Both the position numbers and the translations under genes were made by a program. DNA of 64,000 nt. Origin: Streptomyces violaceusniger Tu 4113. GTDB lineage: Bacteria > Actinomycetota > Actinomycetes > Streptomycetales > Streptomycetaceae. Within the stretch, counting starts at the first letter, position 1. Each line of letters starts with the position of its first letter. The notes under the pieces are model-generated. The model saw nothing but the letters and a program-made list of their open reading frames with translations. It had not been told where the DNA came from and did not search any database. Shown here piece after piece: positions 9,041 to 17,316 of this stretch. The stretch lies in NCBI RefSeq assembly GCF_000147815.2, contig NC_015957.1, forward strand, positions 8,494,001-8,558,000. Direction: 5' to 3'.

Positions 9041-9055
9041 TCGATGTTCTGATCC

Positions 9056-9085
9056 GAAGCCCCGGGGCGAGTGCCCCGGGGCTTC
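9056..9085 (+). terminator. Attenuator terminator hairpin before the ThrRS paralogue
   Basis: A perfect 13-bp stem, GAAGCCCCGGGGC / GCCCCGGGGCTTC, has a 4-nt loop. It starts 15 bp after the leader stop and ends 59 bp before the synthetase start. A segment inside the leader ORF (TGTCCCGG, 9025-9032) can pair with CCGGGGCG (9062-9069) in the 5' arm and loop, a plausible antiterminator when ribosomes stall at the Thr codons. Confidence 0.75.
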
Positions 9086-9144
9086 GCCGTGCGGTCACTC
9101 GCCCGATAGCCACCGACGTCCGCCACGTCGACGAGGAGACCGCG

Positions 9145-10383
9145 ATGTCCGACCACCGCAAACTGGGCCGTGAGCTGGGCCTGTTCGACACCGACCCGCT
9201 GATCGGCGCGGGGCTGCCGTACTGGCTGCCCGACGGCGCGACCGTACGGCACACCCTGGAGGAGTACATCCGCGACGCCGAGCGGCGGGCGGGCTACCGG
9301 CATGTGTACTCGCCGGTGCTCGGCAAACGGGAGCTGTACGAGCTGTCGGGGCACTGGTCGCACTACAGCGACGACATGTTTCCCCCGATGGAGCTGGGCG
9401 CGGAGCAGGTCGTCCTGCGTCCGAGTCTGTGCCCCCACCATGCGGTCATCTACCGCTCCCGCGGCCACAGCTACCGCGAACTGCCGCTGCGGATGGCCGA
9501 GTTGGGCGGGATGTACCGTTCGGAGCTGTCGGGGGTGCTCGGCGGGCTGACCCGGGTCCGGGCCATCCAGCTCAACGACGCCCATATCTTCTGCACCCTG
9601 GACCAGGTCGCCGACGAGGCGGGGGCGGCCCTGGAGATGATCCGCCGGGCGTACGAGGCGCTCGGCATGACCCCGGCCCGCTATCGGCTCTCCCTCCCGG
9701 GCCCCGGCGGCAAGTACGTCGCCGCCCCCGAGATGTGGCGTCGTTCGACCGCCCTGCTGACCGACGTCCTGGACGGCTCCGGTCTGCCGTACGAGGCGGT
9801 GGAGGGCGAGGCCGCGTTCTACGGCCCCAAGATCGATGTACAGGTCGCCGACGGGGCGGGCCGGGAGTCCACCCTGTCCACCGTCCAGGTCGACTTCCAC
9901 CAGCCCGAGCAGTTCGATCTGCACTACATCGGGCCGGACGGCGCCCGGCACCGTCCGGTCATGGTCCACCGCAGCATCATCGGCAGTGTGGAACGGGCCG
10001 TGGCCCATCTCATCGAGGAGCACGGCGGGGCCTTCCCCGCCTGGCTCGCCCCCACTCAGCTCGTGGTCCTGCCGATCTCCGAGGCCGAACTGCCGCACGC
10101 CGAGGCGCTCGTCCGGCGGTGCGTGGACCTCGGGCTGCGCGCGGAGCTCGCCGGACCGGAGCGCGGCAGCCTGGGCGCCCGGATCCGGGAGGCCCGCCTG
10201 GTGCCCTACCAGGCCGTCGTGGGCGCCAGGGAGGCCGGGGACGACCGGGTGGCCCTGCGGCTGCGGGACGGCCGCCGGCTGGACCCGCTACCGGTCGGGG
10301 AGGCGCTGTCCCGGATCAACGCACTGGTGAAGGCACACAGCAACGAGCTGTGGGCCCCCCGCCCCAGCCCCTCCGGCGATTGA
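9145..10383 (+). CDS. Short threonyl-tRNA synthetase paralogue (catalytic and anticodon domains only)
   Basis: The protein is 412 residues against about 640-660 for full ThrRS. The TGS and editing (SAD) domains are absent, and the sequence begins directly in the class II catalytic core. Motif 2 appears as MYRSELSGVLGGLTRVRA. The three zinc ligands of ThrRS are present by alignment: Cys in RPSLCPHH, His in DAHIFC and His in MVHRSIIG. The anticodon-binding domain follows WLAPTQLVVLPI. It should charge tRNA-Thr without cis editing. The leader peptide and hairpin just upstream suggest control by Thr-tRNA supply. It could be a stress or inhibitor-tolerant backup enzyme, as known for some second ThrRS genes. 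GAGGAG precedes the ATG, and the stop lies in a genome repeat. Confidence 0.9.
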   Translation: MSDHRKLGRELGLFDTDPLIGAGLPYWLPDGATVRHTLEEYIRDAERRAGYRHVYSPVLGKRELYELSGHWSHYSDDMFPPMELGAEQVVLRPSLCPHHAVIYRSRGHSYRELPLRMAELGGMYRSELSGVLGGLTRVRAIQLNDAHIFCTLDQVADEAGAALEMIRRAYEALGMTPARYRLSLPGPGGKYVAAPEMWRRSTALLTDVLDGSGLPYEAVEGEAAFYGPKIDVQVADGAGRESTLSTVQVDFHQPEQFDLHYIGPDGARHRPVMVHRSIIGSVERAVAHLIEEHGGAFPAWLAPTQLVVLPISEAELPHAEALVRRCVDLGLRAELAGPERGSLGARIREARLVPYQAVVGAREAGDDRVALRLRDGRRLDPLPVGEALSRINALVKAHSNELWAPRPSPSGD

Positions 10384-10394
10384 GGAGCGGGTCC

Positions 10395-10476
10395 GGGGCA
10401 GAGCCCCGCCGGGGTCCGGGGCAGAGCCCCGCCGGGAACCGGGGCAGAGCCCCGCCGGGGTCCGGGGCGGAGCCCC
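10395..10476. repeat. Four hairpin units with an exact 23-bp period
   Basis: GGGGCAGAGCCCC begins at 10395, 10418 and 10441, with the variant GGGGCGGAGCCCC at 10464. Each unit is a small palindrome. The preceding CAGCCCCTCCGGCGATTGAGGAGCGGG-like segment (about 10362-10388) and the following TTTCGGGAAAGGG are parts of a common Streptomyces interspersed repeat. It supplies the last codons and the stop of the ThrRS gene and can also terminate transcription. Confidence 0.8.
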
Positions 10477-10506
10477 CGTTTCGGGAAAGGGCGGGGTGGG
10501 GGCGGA

Positions 10507-11670
10507 TCAGCCGCCCAAAGACTCCCGCAGGGCGGCGACGAGGCGGGTGGCGCGGGCGTCGCCGTGGCCGATCATGCGGTTGGCCACATAGGCGAAGCCC
10601 ACGCCGAACTCGTCGTCGCCGAAGGCGAACTGACCGCCCGCCCCGTCGTTGCCGAAGCTGCGCTCCCCCAGCATCGGCCGGAAGGACGGCGAGTCGAGCA
10701 GAAAGCCCGAGCCCCAGCGCGCTCCCATGTCGAAGCCCAGCCATCCCTTGCCGGACGAGATCTCGCGGACCGCGTCCGTCACGGTCTCGGGGCTCAGCAG
10801 CCGCCGATGGCCGTCGATACCGGTCACGGCCGCCGCGTACAGCCCGGCGAGCCCGCTCGCCGACGCGGTGGCACCCGCGCCGGGCAGCTCCGTGCCGAGC
10901 AACGCGGGGTCGTTCCAGCCGTGCGGCTCGTCGAGGCCGGGGAAGACCAGCGCGCCGTTCATGGTCACGATGCGGGTCAGCAGATTTTCGGGCCCCGGCA
11001 TCCCGGGCCGCCCCTCGGCCTCGACCAGCCGGGCCCGCCCGGCCAGCTCCGCCGTCGGCAGCCCGATCCAGGCCCGCAGCCCCAGCGGATCCCCCACGGC
11101 CTGACGGAAGTACGCGCCCGGGGTGTGGCCGGTGATCCGCCGGATCACCTCACCGATGAGGAAGCCGAAGACATGGCCGTGGTACTCGTACGACGCGCCC
11201 GGCTCCCACAACGGCGTCTGCCCCTCGACGGCGCGGATCACCGGCGCCCAGTCGGCGATCTCCTCGAACGTCAGCATCCGGTCGAGCACGGGGACCCCCG
11301 CCCGGTGCCCGAGGACCATCCGGCAGGTGATGGCCTCCTTGCCGTACCGGCCGAACTCCGGCCAGTACCGGCTCACCGGGGCATCGAGGTCCAGCCGCCC
11401 CTCCTGCGCGAGGAGGTGGGCGCAGACGCTCACGATGCCCTTGGCGCACGAGAACACCGGCACGGCGGTGTCCCTCTCCCACGCCCGCCCGCTCCCCTGG
11501 TCCGCGACCCCGCCCCACAGCTCCACGACCTTGCGTCCACCGGTGAAGACGGTGACCGCCGCCCCGAGTTCGGGAAACTCCTCGAAGTTCCGCGCGAACT
11601 CCTCGGCGACACCGCCGAACCCCTCATCGGCCCACCCGCTGTACCGCTCCATCGCGCCCCGCCCCTTCAC
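10507..11670 (-). CDS. Class C beta-lactamase-fold serine hydrolase/esterase
   Basis: The frame from GTG 11670 encodes 387 residues; the ATG at 11652 (MERYSGW) has the better GGGGCGGGG-type site and may be the true start. The SxxK catalytic motif is SCAK (S68 and K71 counted from MERYSGW). An ASYEYHGH segment supplies the Tyr, and GNDGAGGQFAF near the end replaces the KTG box. This is the EstB/DUF-type beta-lactamase-related hydrolase family, mostly esterases or D-aminopeptidases. There is no signal peptide, so it is cytoplasmic. Substrate unknown. Confidence 0.88.
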   Translation of the reverse strand: MKGRGAMERYSGWADEGFGGVAEEFARNFEEFPELGAAVTVFTGGRKVVELWGGVADQGSGRAWERDTAVPVFSCAKGIVSVCAHLLAQEGRLDLDAPVSRYWPEFGRYGKEAITCRMVLGHRAGVPVLDRMLTFEEIADWAPVIRAVEGQTPLWEPGASYEYHGHVFGFLIGEVIRRITGHTPGAYFRQAVGDPLGLRAWIGLPTAELAGRARLVEAEGRPGMPGPENLLTRIVTMNGALVFPGLDEPHGWNDPALLGTELPGAGATASASGLAGLYAAAVTGIDGHRRLLSPETVTDAVREISSGKGWLGFDMGARWGSGFLLDSPSFRPMLGERSFGNDGAGGQFAFGDDEFGVGFAYVANRMIGHGDARATRLVAALRESLGG

Positions 11671-11751
11671 GGCCCCTGGCCGGCTCTGCCCGAACCTGCC
11701 TGATCACAACCGCGCCACGGTAGGCCGTGGCCCGCCCCCGGTACGACCGAT

Positions 11752-12306
11752 TTACGACCCGGTCGGCGTCGTGAGGTGTTTGTAGAAGAAGCTGCAGTCC
11801 TCCAGGGAGCCGTCCGGGTCGGCGGCGTAGGCGGGGACGATGCCGTAGCGGGTCCAGCCCTCGGCGCTGTAGACCCACTCGGCGGGGCTGCCGGTGCGGG
11901 TGTCCAGGAGCAGGAGGGTGACCCCGGCGGCGGTGGCGGCGGCTTCGGCGGTGGCCAGGAGGGCGCGGGCGATGCCCTGGCCCCGGGCCTCGCGATGGAC
12001 GATCAGTTTGAGGAGCTCGGCCCGGTGACGGCCGTTGGGCTTCTGGGAGAAGGCCAGGCTGACGGTGCCGGTTATGCCGTCGGTGTCGTGGCAGACCCAG
12101 ACGGCCAGGGTGCCGTCGGCCACCACCGGGGTCTGCGTCTGCCACCAGGTCACGGCGGTCTCATGGTCGAAGGGGGCCAGGAAACCCATGGAGGCACCGT
12201 CGTCGACGGCGTCGACCAGGAGCTCGGCCAGGCTCTTGACGGTGTCGGGGAAGTCGGCGGCGGTCAGGCGGTCGATTCGGTGTGGTGCGGACACGCGGTG
12301 CTTCAT
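11752..12306 (-). CDS. GNAT-family N-acetyltransferase
   Basis: The protein is 184 residues. The acetyl-CoA-binding motif A is LIVHREARGQGIARALL (R/Q-x-x-G-x-G/A form), followed by motif B around AEGWTRYGIVPAYA. The family transfers an acetyl group from acetyl-CoA to a primary amine; the acceptor is not predictable. It is the gene after the XRE-cupin regulator on the same strand, 54 bp away, so they may be co-transcribed. That arrangement is frequent in Streptomyces. Confidence 0.88.
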   Translation of the reverse strand: MKHRVSAPHRIDRLTAADFPDTVKSLAELLVDAVDDGASMGFLAPFDHETAVTWWQTQTPVVADGTLAVWVCHDTDGITGTVSLAFSQKPNGRHRAELLKLIVHREARGQGIARALLATAEAAATAAGVTLLLLDTRTGSPAEWVYSAEGWTRYGIVPAYAADPDGSLEDCSFFYKHLTTPTGS

Positions 12307-12360
12307 CTTTCTGCGGGGTGGGCTTGGGGGGGGGCGCGGTGCTGCGGTACTGCGGTGCCG

Positions 12361-12936
12361 CTACGGCAGGACGACCATCAGCGCGTAGCGCACCGGATCG
12401 GGGCCCACGCAGCGGAATCGCGAGCTTCCCCACAGCCGGAACCGCAGGCAGTCCCCCGCCCCGAGCGCGTATGCCTGACCGTTGGCCGTGATCTCCACCG
12501 CGCCCTCCAGAACCCAGATGTGCTGCTCGACGCCCGGGACCGGTGGTCCGTCGTACGCGATGTCCGCGCCCGGGCGCAGCGTGCCCTCGACCACCTCACC
12601 GCGCAGCCCCGCATGCGGCGGGGACACCGAGCGGCGGGCGAACCCCGAGGTCTCGTCCCGCCACACCGGCTGCGCGGCGGCGCGTACCACCTGGGGCGGC
12701 TCCGCCTCCACCTCGGCCAGCAGTCGCGACATCGTGCGCTCGTAGGCCGCGCACAACGTGTTGAGCAGGGCGGCGGTCGGGCTGATCTCGCCGCGTTCGA
12801 GACGTGACAGCGTCGAACGGCTGATGCCCGTCCGCCGCGCCAACTCGTCCAGCGACCAGCCTCGTTCCCTGCGCAAGTCGCCGAGGCGGGTGGCCAGACG
12901 GGCCTCCAGCGGTTCGACGATCCCCGAATCTCTCAT
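12361..12936 (-). CDS. XRE-family regulator with C-terminal cupin domain
   Basis: The protein is 191 residues. The N-terminal HTH spans about residues 10-65 (LGDLRRERGWSLDELARRTGISRSTLSRLERG). The C-terminal cupin spans about 110-190 (PGVEQHIWVLEGAVEITANG, LGAGDCLRF). This is the SutR/PuuR-like architecture: a one-component repressor whose cupin binds a small ligand. The ATG at 12934-12936 lies in a short inverted motif (TCTCGAATATGAGA) that could be its own operator. The partner GNAT at 11752 is the probable target. Confidence 0.88.
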   Translation of the reverse strand: MRDSGIVEPLEARLATRLGDLRRERGWSLDELARRTGISRSTLSRLERGEISPTAALLNTLCAAYERTMSRLLAEVEAEPPQVVRAAAQPVWRDETSGFARRSVSPPHAGLRGEVVEGTLRPGADIAYDGPPVPGVEQHIWVLEGAVEITANGQAYALGAGDCLRFRLWGSSRFRCVGPDPVRYALMVVLP

Positions 12937-13063
12937 ATTCGAGAAGGTATCCCAGAAATGGGAGATGGTCACCACCCGGAGGGAAGCCGGGCGGTGACCA
13001 AGGGGAGGTCCTGGTGGTTCTGGCCGTTTTGCCGGTGTTGGCGATGTTGGCGGTGTTGGGCAA

Positions 13064-13627
13064 TCAGATGCTGATGAGGCGCTCCAGCACATTGCGGTAG
13101 CCCCGCATCGCCAGGCGCAGCTCCTCCGTCTCCGAGATGACCGCGTCATCCTCGTGCCAGGCGGCACGGAGCGTGCCGCGGCGCTCGGCCAGGAGATCGG
13201 CGAGCCGGGTGGCCACCTCCGCGAGCAGGGCATCGGCCTCCTCGACGGCGCCGCGTGGGGAGTCCACGAAGCCGCTGACCGCGTACCGCAGCCGCTGGGC
13301 CAGCATGTCGTGCTCGCTTGTCGGCAGCACGGGGAAGCTGGGGCCGTTCGGGGTGTTCGGCTGCTCGGCGGGCGACACGGACGGTCCGGACGACCCGGAC
13401 GGCTGCTGTGTCGTCGGCTTCGTTCCGTTCGACGGCCGCGATCCGTTCGACGGCCGTGTTCCGTTCGTCGGCATCGGCGAGTGCCAGGACGTCATCGGAT
13501 CCGCCGCTTCCCTGGTGTCCCTGTTGCCCACCGCCTGGGACAGCGGCGCCACTTCATGCTTCTCCCATCCATGGCGCCGTCGGCCGTCGTGCTCCGCCGG
13601 CTCCGCCGGGTCGGTCGGATCCGTCAC
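13064..13627 (-). CDS. Uncharacterised helical protein with disordered N-terminus
   Basis: The protein is 187 residues from a GTG that overlaps the stop of the upstream gene by 4 bp (GTGA), so translation is coupled. Residues 1-100 are polar and repetitive (TNGTRPSNGSRPSNG), then a helical domain of about 80 residues (QRLRYAVSGFVDSPRGAVEEA ... MRGYRNVLERLI). Its FVDSPRGAVEEADALLAE phrase matches FIESPERAVTSADRLLAR in the upstream protein, so the two share a domain. No enzymatic motif is seen. It may be envelope-associated through the upstream membrane protein. Confidence 0.75.
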   Translation of the reverse strand: MTDPTDPAEPAEHDGRRRHGWEKHEVAPLSQAVGNRDTREAADPMTSWHSPMPTNGTRPSNGSRPSNGTKPTTQQPSGSSGPSVSPAEQPNTPNGPSFPVLPTSEHDMLAQRLRYAVSGFVDSPRGAVEEADALLAEVATRLADLLAERRGTLRAAWHEDDAVISETEELRLAMRGYRNVLERLISI

Positions 13628-14346
13628 CACGCGCCGCCCTTCCTGGTGTGGCCGAACCGCGTGTGGCCCGTCCCGGCCCTGGTTCCGGATCCGGTTCCGG
13701 TCCCGGGCAGCCACCGGCGCAGTCCGCTCCCGCTCCGCCGCTCGCCGTAGGGCTGCCGCGCGGTCTCGGGGCCGGTCGTGGCGCCGGTCGTGGCGCCGTG
13801 GTGCGGGGGCCTGACCAGGTCCTCGAAGAACGGCCGGGCGTGCACCACGGCCTCGCGCAGCTCCTCGGTGTCCGCGCGCCCCTCGCGGGCGAGGCCGGCC
13901 GTGTCATGGATCTGCCGGTAGCCCTGGACGTGCTCGGCGTGGTGCACGGACAGCGCCGCCACCTGCTCCTCGTAACGGTCCGACGGATAGCCGCGGTCGT
14001 GGGCGAGGCGGGCCAGCAGCCGATCGGCGCTGGTCACCGCGCGTTCCGGAGACTCGATGAACATCTCCTGCACGGCCGCCCACTCGGCCACGTACCGCTC
14101 GCGCAGCTCACCGGGCAGGGGCTGGGACCTCAGATCGCCGTACAGCCGCAGCCGTTCGTCCAGCTCCCGCTCCGCCGCCTTGGTGTCGCCCGCGTGCTGG
14201 GCGACGTTCAGTTCGTACTCGGGCCCGAAGCGGCGTCGCAGAGCGCGTTCCCTACGGCTGGCGCCCGCACGGACGACGCGGATGATGAGCGCGGCCGCGA
14301 GGACGACCGCGACGACAACCACGATGCTGATTACAGCAGTTGACAT
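13624..14346 (-). CDS. Membrane-anchored helical protein, partner of the next gene
   Basis: The protein is 240 residues. A single N-terminal transmembrane helix (residues about 4-24, ISIVVVVAVVLAAALII) is followed by a basic stretch and a long helical region with FIESPERAVTSADRLLAR. It has a Gly/Thr/Arg-rich C-terminal tail (GTGTGSGTRAGTG). The topology suggests a cytoplasmic domain tethered to the membrane. The shared SPxxAVxxADxLLA motif with the following gene and the 4-bp overlap point to a two-component complex of unknown role. Confidence 0.75.
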   Translation of the reverse strand: MSTAVISIVVVVAVVLAAALIIRVVRAGASRRERALRRRFGPEYELNVAQHAGDTKAAERELDERLRLYGDLRSQPLPGELRERYVAEWAAVQEMFIESPERAVTSADRLLARLAHDRGYPSDRYEEQVAALSVHHAEHVQGYRQIHDTAGLAREGRADTEELREAVVHARPFFEDLVRPPHHGATTGATTGPETARQPYGERRSGSGLRRWLPGTGTGSGTRAGTGHTRFGHTRKGGAW

Positions 14347-14472
14347 GGTCTGTTTCTGCCTTCCCGCTCGCTTCCCCCTCCGCGTTCGGGGGGCTCCTCT
14401 ATTCGGGTAGCCCGGTCTTCGGCCCTCAAACTGCGCTGCGTAAGGCCGGTGGTGGGTGCCAGGATGCCGAGC

Positions 14473-15048
14473 ATGACGAGTACGCCACGTGCCCAGGCCG
14501 GTTCGCGCGCCCCGGCCTCCCCCGCGACGGAGCCGACGAGGGGCTGGACGATCGCCGCGCGGCCCGTCGACGATCCGGTCTCGGCCATGCTGCTGCGCGA
14601 GTACCTCGTCGATGTCGCGGACCGCTACTACCAGCTCCACGAGGAGCGGGACTCGACCCCGGAGGAGATCGAGCAGGCGCTCGCGGAGATGCCCAGCGAC
14701 GATCTCGCCCCGCCGCGGGGGATCTTCCTGCTGGCGCATCACGATGGCGAACTCGCCGGATGTGCGGGGATGCGGCTGCTGGACGAGCGTACGCCGGAGC
14801 TGACGCGGGCGGCGGAGCTGAAGCGGGTGTACGTACGGCCCGCCAAGCGGGGGCTGGGCGGCGGCGCCGTGCTGCTCGCGGCCGTCGAGACGGCGGCGGG
14901 CGAACTGGGCGCCGAGCGGATCGCGCTCGACACCCGCCTCGACCTGGTCGAGGCCCGCGCGCTGTACGCGCGGCATGGATACCGGGAGGTCCCTCCCTTC
15001 ACGGCGGGGCCGTACGCCGAGGTCTGGATGGTCAAGGAGCTGGGCTGA
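14473..15048 (+). CDS. GNAT-family N-acetyltransferase
   Basis: The protein is about 191 residues. Motif A is ELKRVYVRPAKRGLGGGAVLL, then LDTRLDLVEARALYARHGY for motif B, the classic GNAT C-terminal half. The N-terminal half contains REYLVDVADRYYQLHEE. Starts at 14449 (GTG), 14464 (ATG) and 14473 (ATG) are all in frame; I prefer 14473, which has AGGA 8 bp upstream. It converges on the transporter gene with a 12-bp gap. Confidence 0.85.
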   Translation: MTSTPRAQAGSRAPASPATEPTRGWTIAARPVDDPVSAMLLREYLVDVADRYYQLHEERDSTPEEIEQALAEMPSDDLAPPRGIFLLAHHDGELAGCAGMRLLDERTPELTRAAELKRVYVRPAKRGLGGGAVLLAAVETAAGELGAERIALDTRLDLVEARALYARHGYREVPPFTAGPYAEVWMVKELG

Positions 15049-15060
15049 GGGCCCCCGCGG

Positions 15061-17154
15061 TCAGGGCGTGCGCGGTGGCGGGGGGCGGCGGTGGTCGGGG
15101 CGGGGGGTGCCGTCTCCCGGCTGTTCCGCGTCCGAGCCGCACAGCTCGTGCGTCAGCTCGTCCACCAGCTCGCTCAGGTCGGTCGGGCGGTCGGGTGACC
15201 ACCAGTCGCCCAGGAGTTCCGCGAGGGACGCCTCGCGGGCCCGGTAGAGCCTGGTCGCGACCTCGCGGCCGTCGTCCGTGAGGATCAGGTCCAGTCCGTA
15301 GCGGCGGCCGAGGCCGCGCTCCTCGATCTGCCGGGCCGCCTCGGTGATGACCCGCAGCGGTACGGGCGAGCGCTCCGCGAGCATCGCGGGTTCGACCGAG
15401 CCGTAGTGGTGGATGCGCAGCAGCATCCAGCTCGCGGCCGGTCTGAGGTCGAGCCCGGCGCGCCGGGTGATGTCGACGTAGATCTTCCGGCGGCCCTCCC
15501 GGCTGCCGAGCAGGGACAGCGCCCGGGCGCACTCCTCGTGCGAGGAGCGTTGGACGGGGTTGCTGGCGAGTATTTCGCTGCCGTCGGGCGCGGTGACGCT
15601 GCCGCGCAGCGGCTCCTCCCGGAGGTACCAGGCGAGGACGAAGGCGAGCAGCACGACCGGCACCGCGTAGAGGAAGACGTCGGTGATGGAGACGGAGAAC
15701 GCGTGCCGCACCGCCGCCCGGTCCACCGGGGACAGCCGGCCGAGGCTCCGGGGGTCGGAGGTGAGGGCGCCGGGGGTGATCCCGGGTGGCAGGCGTCGCC
15801 CGGCGAGGGCGTCGGCGATATGGGGGCCGAGGTTGTTGGCGAAGATCGTGCCGAAGACGGAGACGCCGAACGAGGCGCCGATCGAGCGGAAGAAGGTCGC
15901 GCCGGAGGTGGCGACGCCCAGGTCCCGATAGCTGACGGAGTTCTGCACGATCAGCACCAGCACCTGGATGACCAGGCCGAGACCGCAGCCGAAGACGAAG
16001 AAGTACGCGCTCATCTCCGCCACCCCGCTGGACTCCCGCAACTGGTGCAGAAGCAGCAGGCCGACGGCGGTGATCGCGGTGCCCAGGACCGGGAAGACCT
16101 TGTAGCGGCCGGTGCGGCTGACCAGATGGCCGGAGACGGTGGAGGAGACAAGCGTGCCGAGGACCAGCGGCAGGAGGTGGAGGCCCGAGGTGGTCGGCGA
16201 GACGCCCTGCACGATCTGGAGGAAGGTCGGCAGATAGGTCATGCTGCCGAACATCGCGAAACCGACGATGAAGCCGATGACCGCGCACAGCGTGAAGGTG
16301 CGGCTGCGGAAGAGGGTGAGCGGCAGCACCGGCTCGGCCGCGCGGAACTCCACCCGTACGAAGGCCGCCAGCAGCGCCATGCCGACCACCGCGAGCCCGA
16401 TGATCTGCCAGGACCCCCAGCCGTAGGTGACCCCGCCGAGGGAGGTCATCAGCACCAGGGCGGCGGCGACCGCGGCGATCAGGAAGGTGCCGAGATAGTC
16501 GATGGTGTGCGAGGTGCGGCGCACCGGGATCTGCAGCGCGGAGGCGACGACGAGGAGGGCGACGATGCCGACCGGCAGATTGATGTAGAAGACCCAGCGC
16601 CAGCTCAGATGGTCGACGAACACCCCGCCCAGCAGCGGCCCCAGCACACTGGCGGCGCTGAAGACGGCGCCGAAGAGACCCTGGTAGCGGCCGCGGTCAC
16701 GGGGCGGGACGATATCGCCGACGATCGCCATCGACAGGACCATGAGGCCGCCGCCGCCCAGCCCCTGCAGCGCGCGGAAGGCGATGAGTTCCGCCATGTT
16801 CCCGGCGAGCCCGCACAGCGCGGAGCCGATCAGGAAGATGACGATCGCGGTCTGGAAGAGCCTCTTACGGCCGTACTGGTCGCCGAGCTTGCCCCACAGC
16901 GGGGTGGCCGCGGTCGAGGCGAGGAGATACGCGGTGACGACCCAGGACAGATGCTCCAGGCCGCCGAGGTCGCTGACGATCGTGGGCAGCGCGGTGGAGA
17001 CGATCGTCTGATCGAGCGCGGCGAGCAGCATGCCGAGCAGCAGCGCGCCGATGGCCACCATGACCGTGCGCCGCGGCCGGCCCTCTCGCGGGCCCAGGTC
17101 CACGGCGTCGGGGGCTCCTGGGGCCGGAGCCGGGCTGCCGCCGTCCCGCGCCAT
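15061..17154 (-). CDS. DHA2-type 14-TM drug/H+ antiporter fused to a MarR-like winged-helix domain
   Basis: The protein is 697 residues. Residues about 30-511 are a DHA2 major facilitator with motif A (GKLGDQYGRKRLF), motif C in helix 5 (LGPLLGGVFVD) and LDQTIVSTALPTI in helix 1, so it exports lipophilic drugs by proton antiport. The last 186 residues are not membrane. They contain WMLLRIHHYGSVEPAMLAER, a recognition-helix-like region and LTDDGREVATRLYRAREA, the pattern of a MarR-family winged helix. A transporter carrying its own DNA- or ligand-binding domain would place it at the cytoplasmic face. A divergent promoter region (17155-17316) separates it from the next gene. Confidence 0.88.
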   Translation of the reverse strand: MARDGGSPAPAPGAPDAVDLGPREGRPRRTVMVAIGALLLGMLLAALDQTIVSTALPTIVSDLGGLEHLSWVVTAYLLASTAATPLWGKLGDQYGRKRLFQTAIVIFLIGSALCGLAGNMAELIAFRALQGLGGGGLMVLSMAIVGDIVPPRDRGRYQGLFGAVFSAASVLGPLLGGVFVDHLSWRWVFYINLPVGIVALLVVASALQIPVRRTSHTIDYLGTFLIAAVAAALVLMTSLGGVTYGWGSWQIIGLAVVGMALLAAFVRVEFRAAEPVLPLTLFRSRTFTLCAVIGFIVGFAMFGSMTYLPTFLQIVQGVSPTTSGLHLLPLVLGTLVSSTVSGHLVSRTGRYKVFPVLGTAITAVGLLLLHQLRESSGVAEMSAYFFVFGCGLGLVIQVLVLIVQNSVSYRDLGVATSGATFFRSIGASFGVSVFGTIFANNLGPHIADALAGRRLPPGITPGALTSDPRSLGRLSPVDRAAVRHAFSVSITDVFLYAVPVVLLAFVLAWYLREEPLRGSVTAPDGSEILASNPVQRSSHEECARALSLLGSREGRRKIYVDITRRAGLDLRPAASWMLLRIHHYGSVEPAMLAERSPVPLRVITEAARQIEERGLGRRYGLDLILTDDGREVATRLYRAREASLAELLGDWWSPDRPTDLSELVDELTHELCGSDAEQPGDGTPRPDHRRPPPPRTP

Positions 17155-17316
17155 GGCGACTCCTCCTCGCTCCTCCGTTCCCTCTTCATCCTCACCCCAT
17201 CCTCACCTTTATGCCCTGTTACGGCCCGCCGTGCCGGTCCGCACGGCGGGCGAACACCTGCGCGGAAGGGGATCGGATGCGCATAATCGCTGCGAACTCC
17301 AGGGAGGGAAAGTTCC

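Noticed and set aside
10395..10476. CRISPR-like regular array
   Set aside because: The units are 13-bp palindromes with 10-bp near-identical gaps, not unique spacers, and no cas genes are present.
15406..17286. Long plus-strand open frame opposite the DHA2 transporter
   Set aside because: It mirrors the transporter codons (Glu/Asp/Gly-rich antisense) and has no recognisable domain or ribosome binding site.
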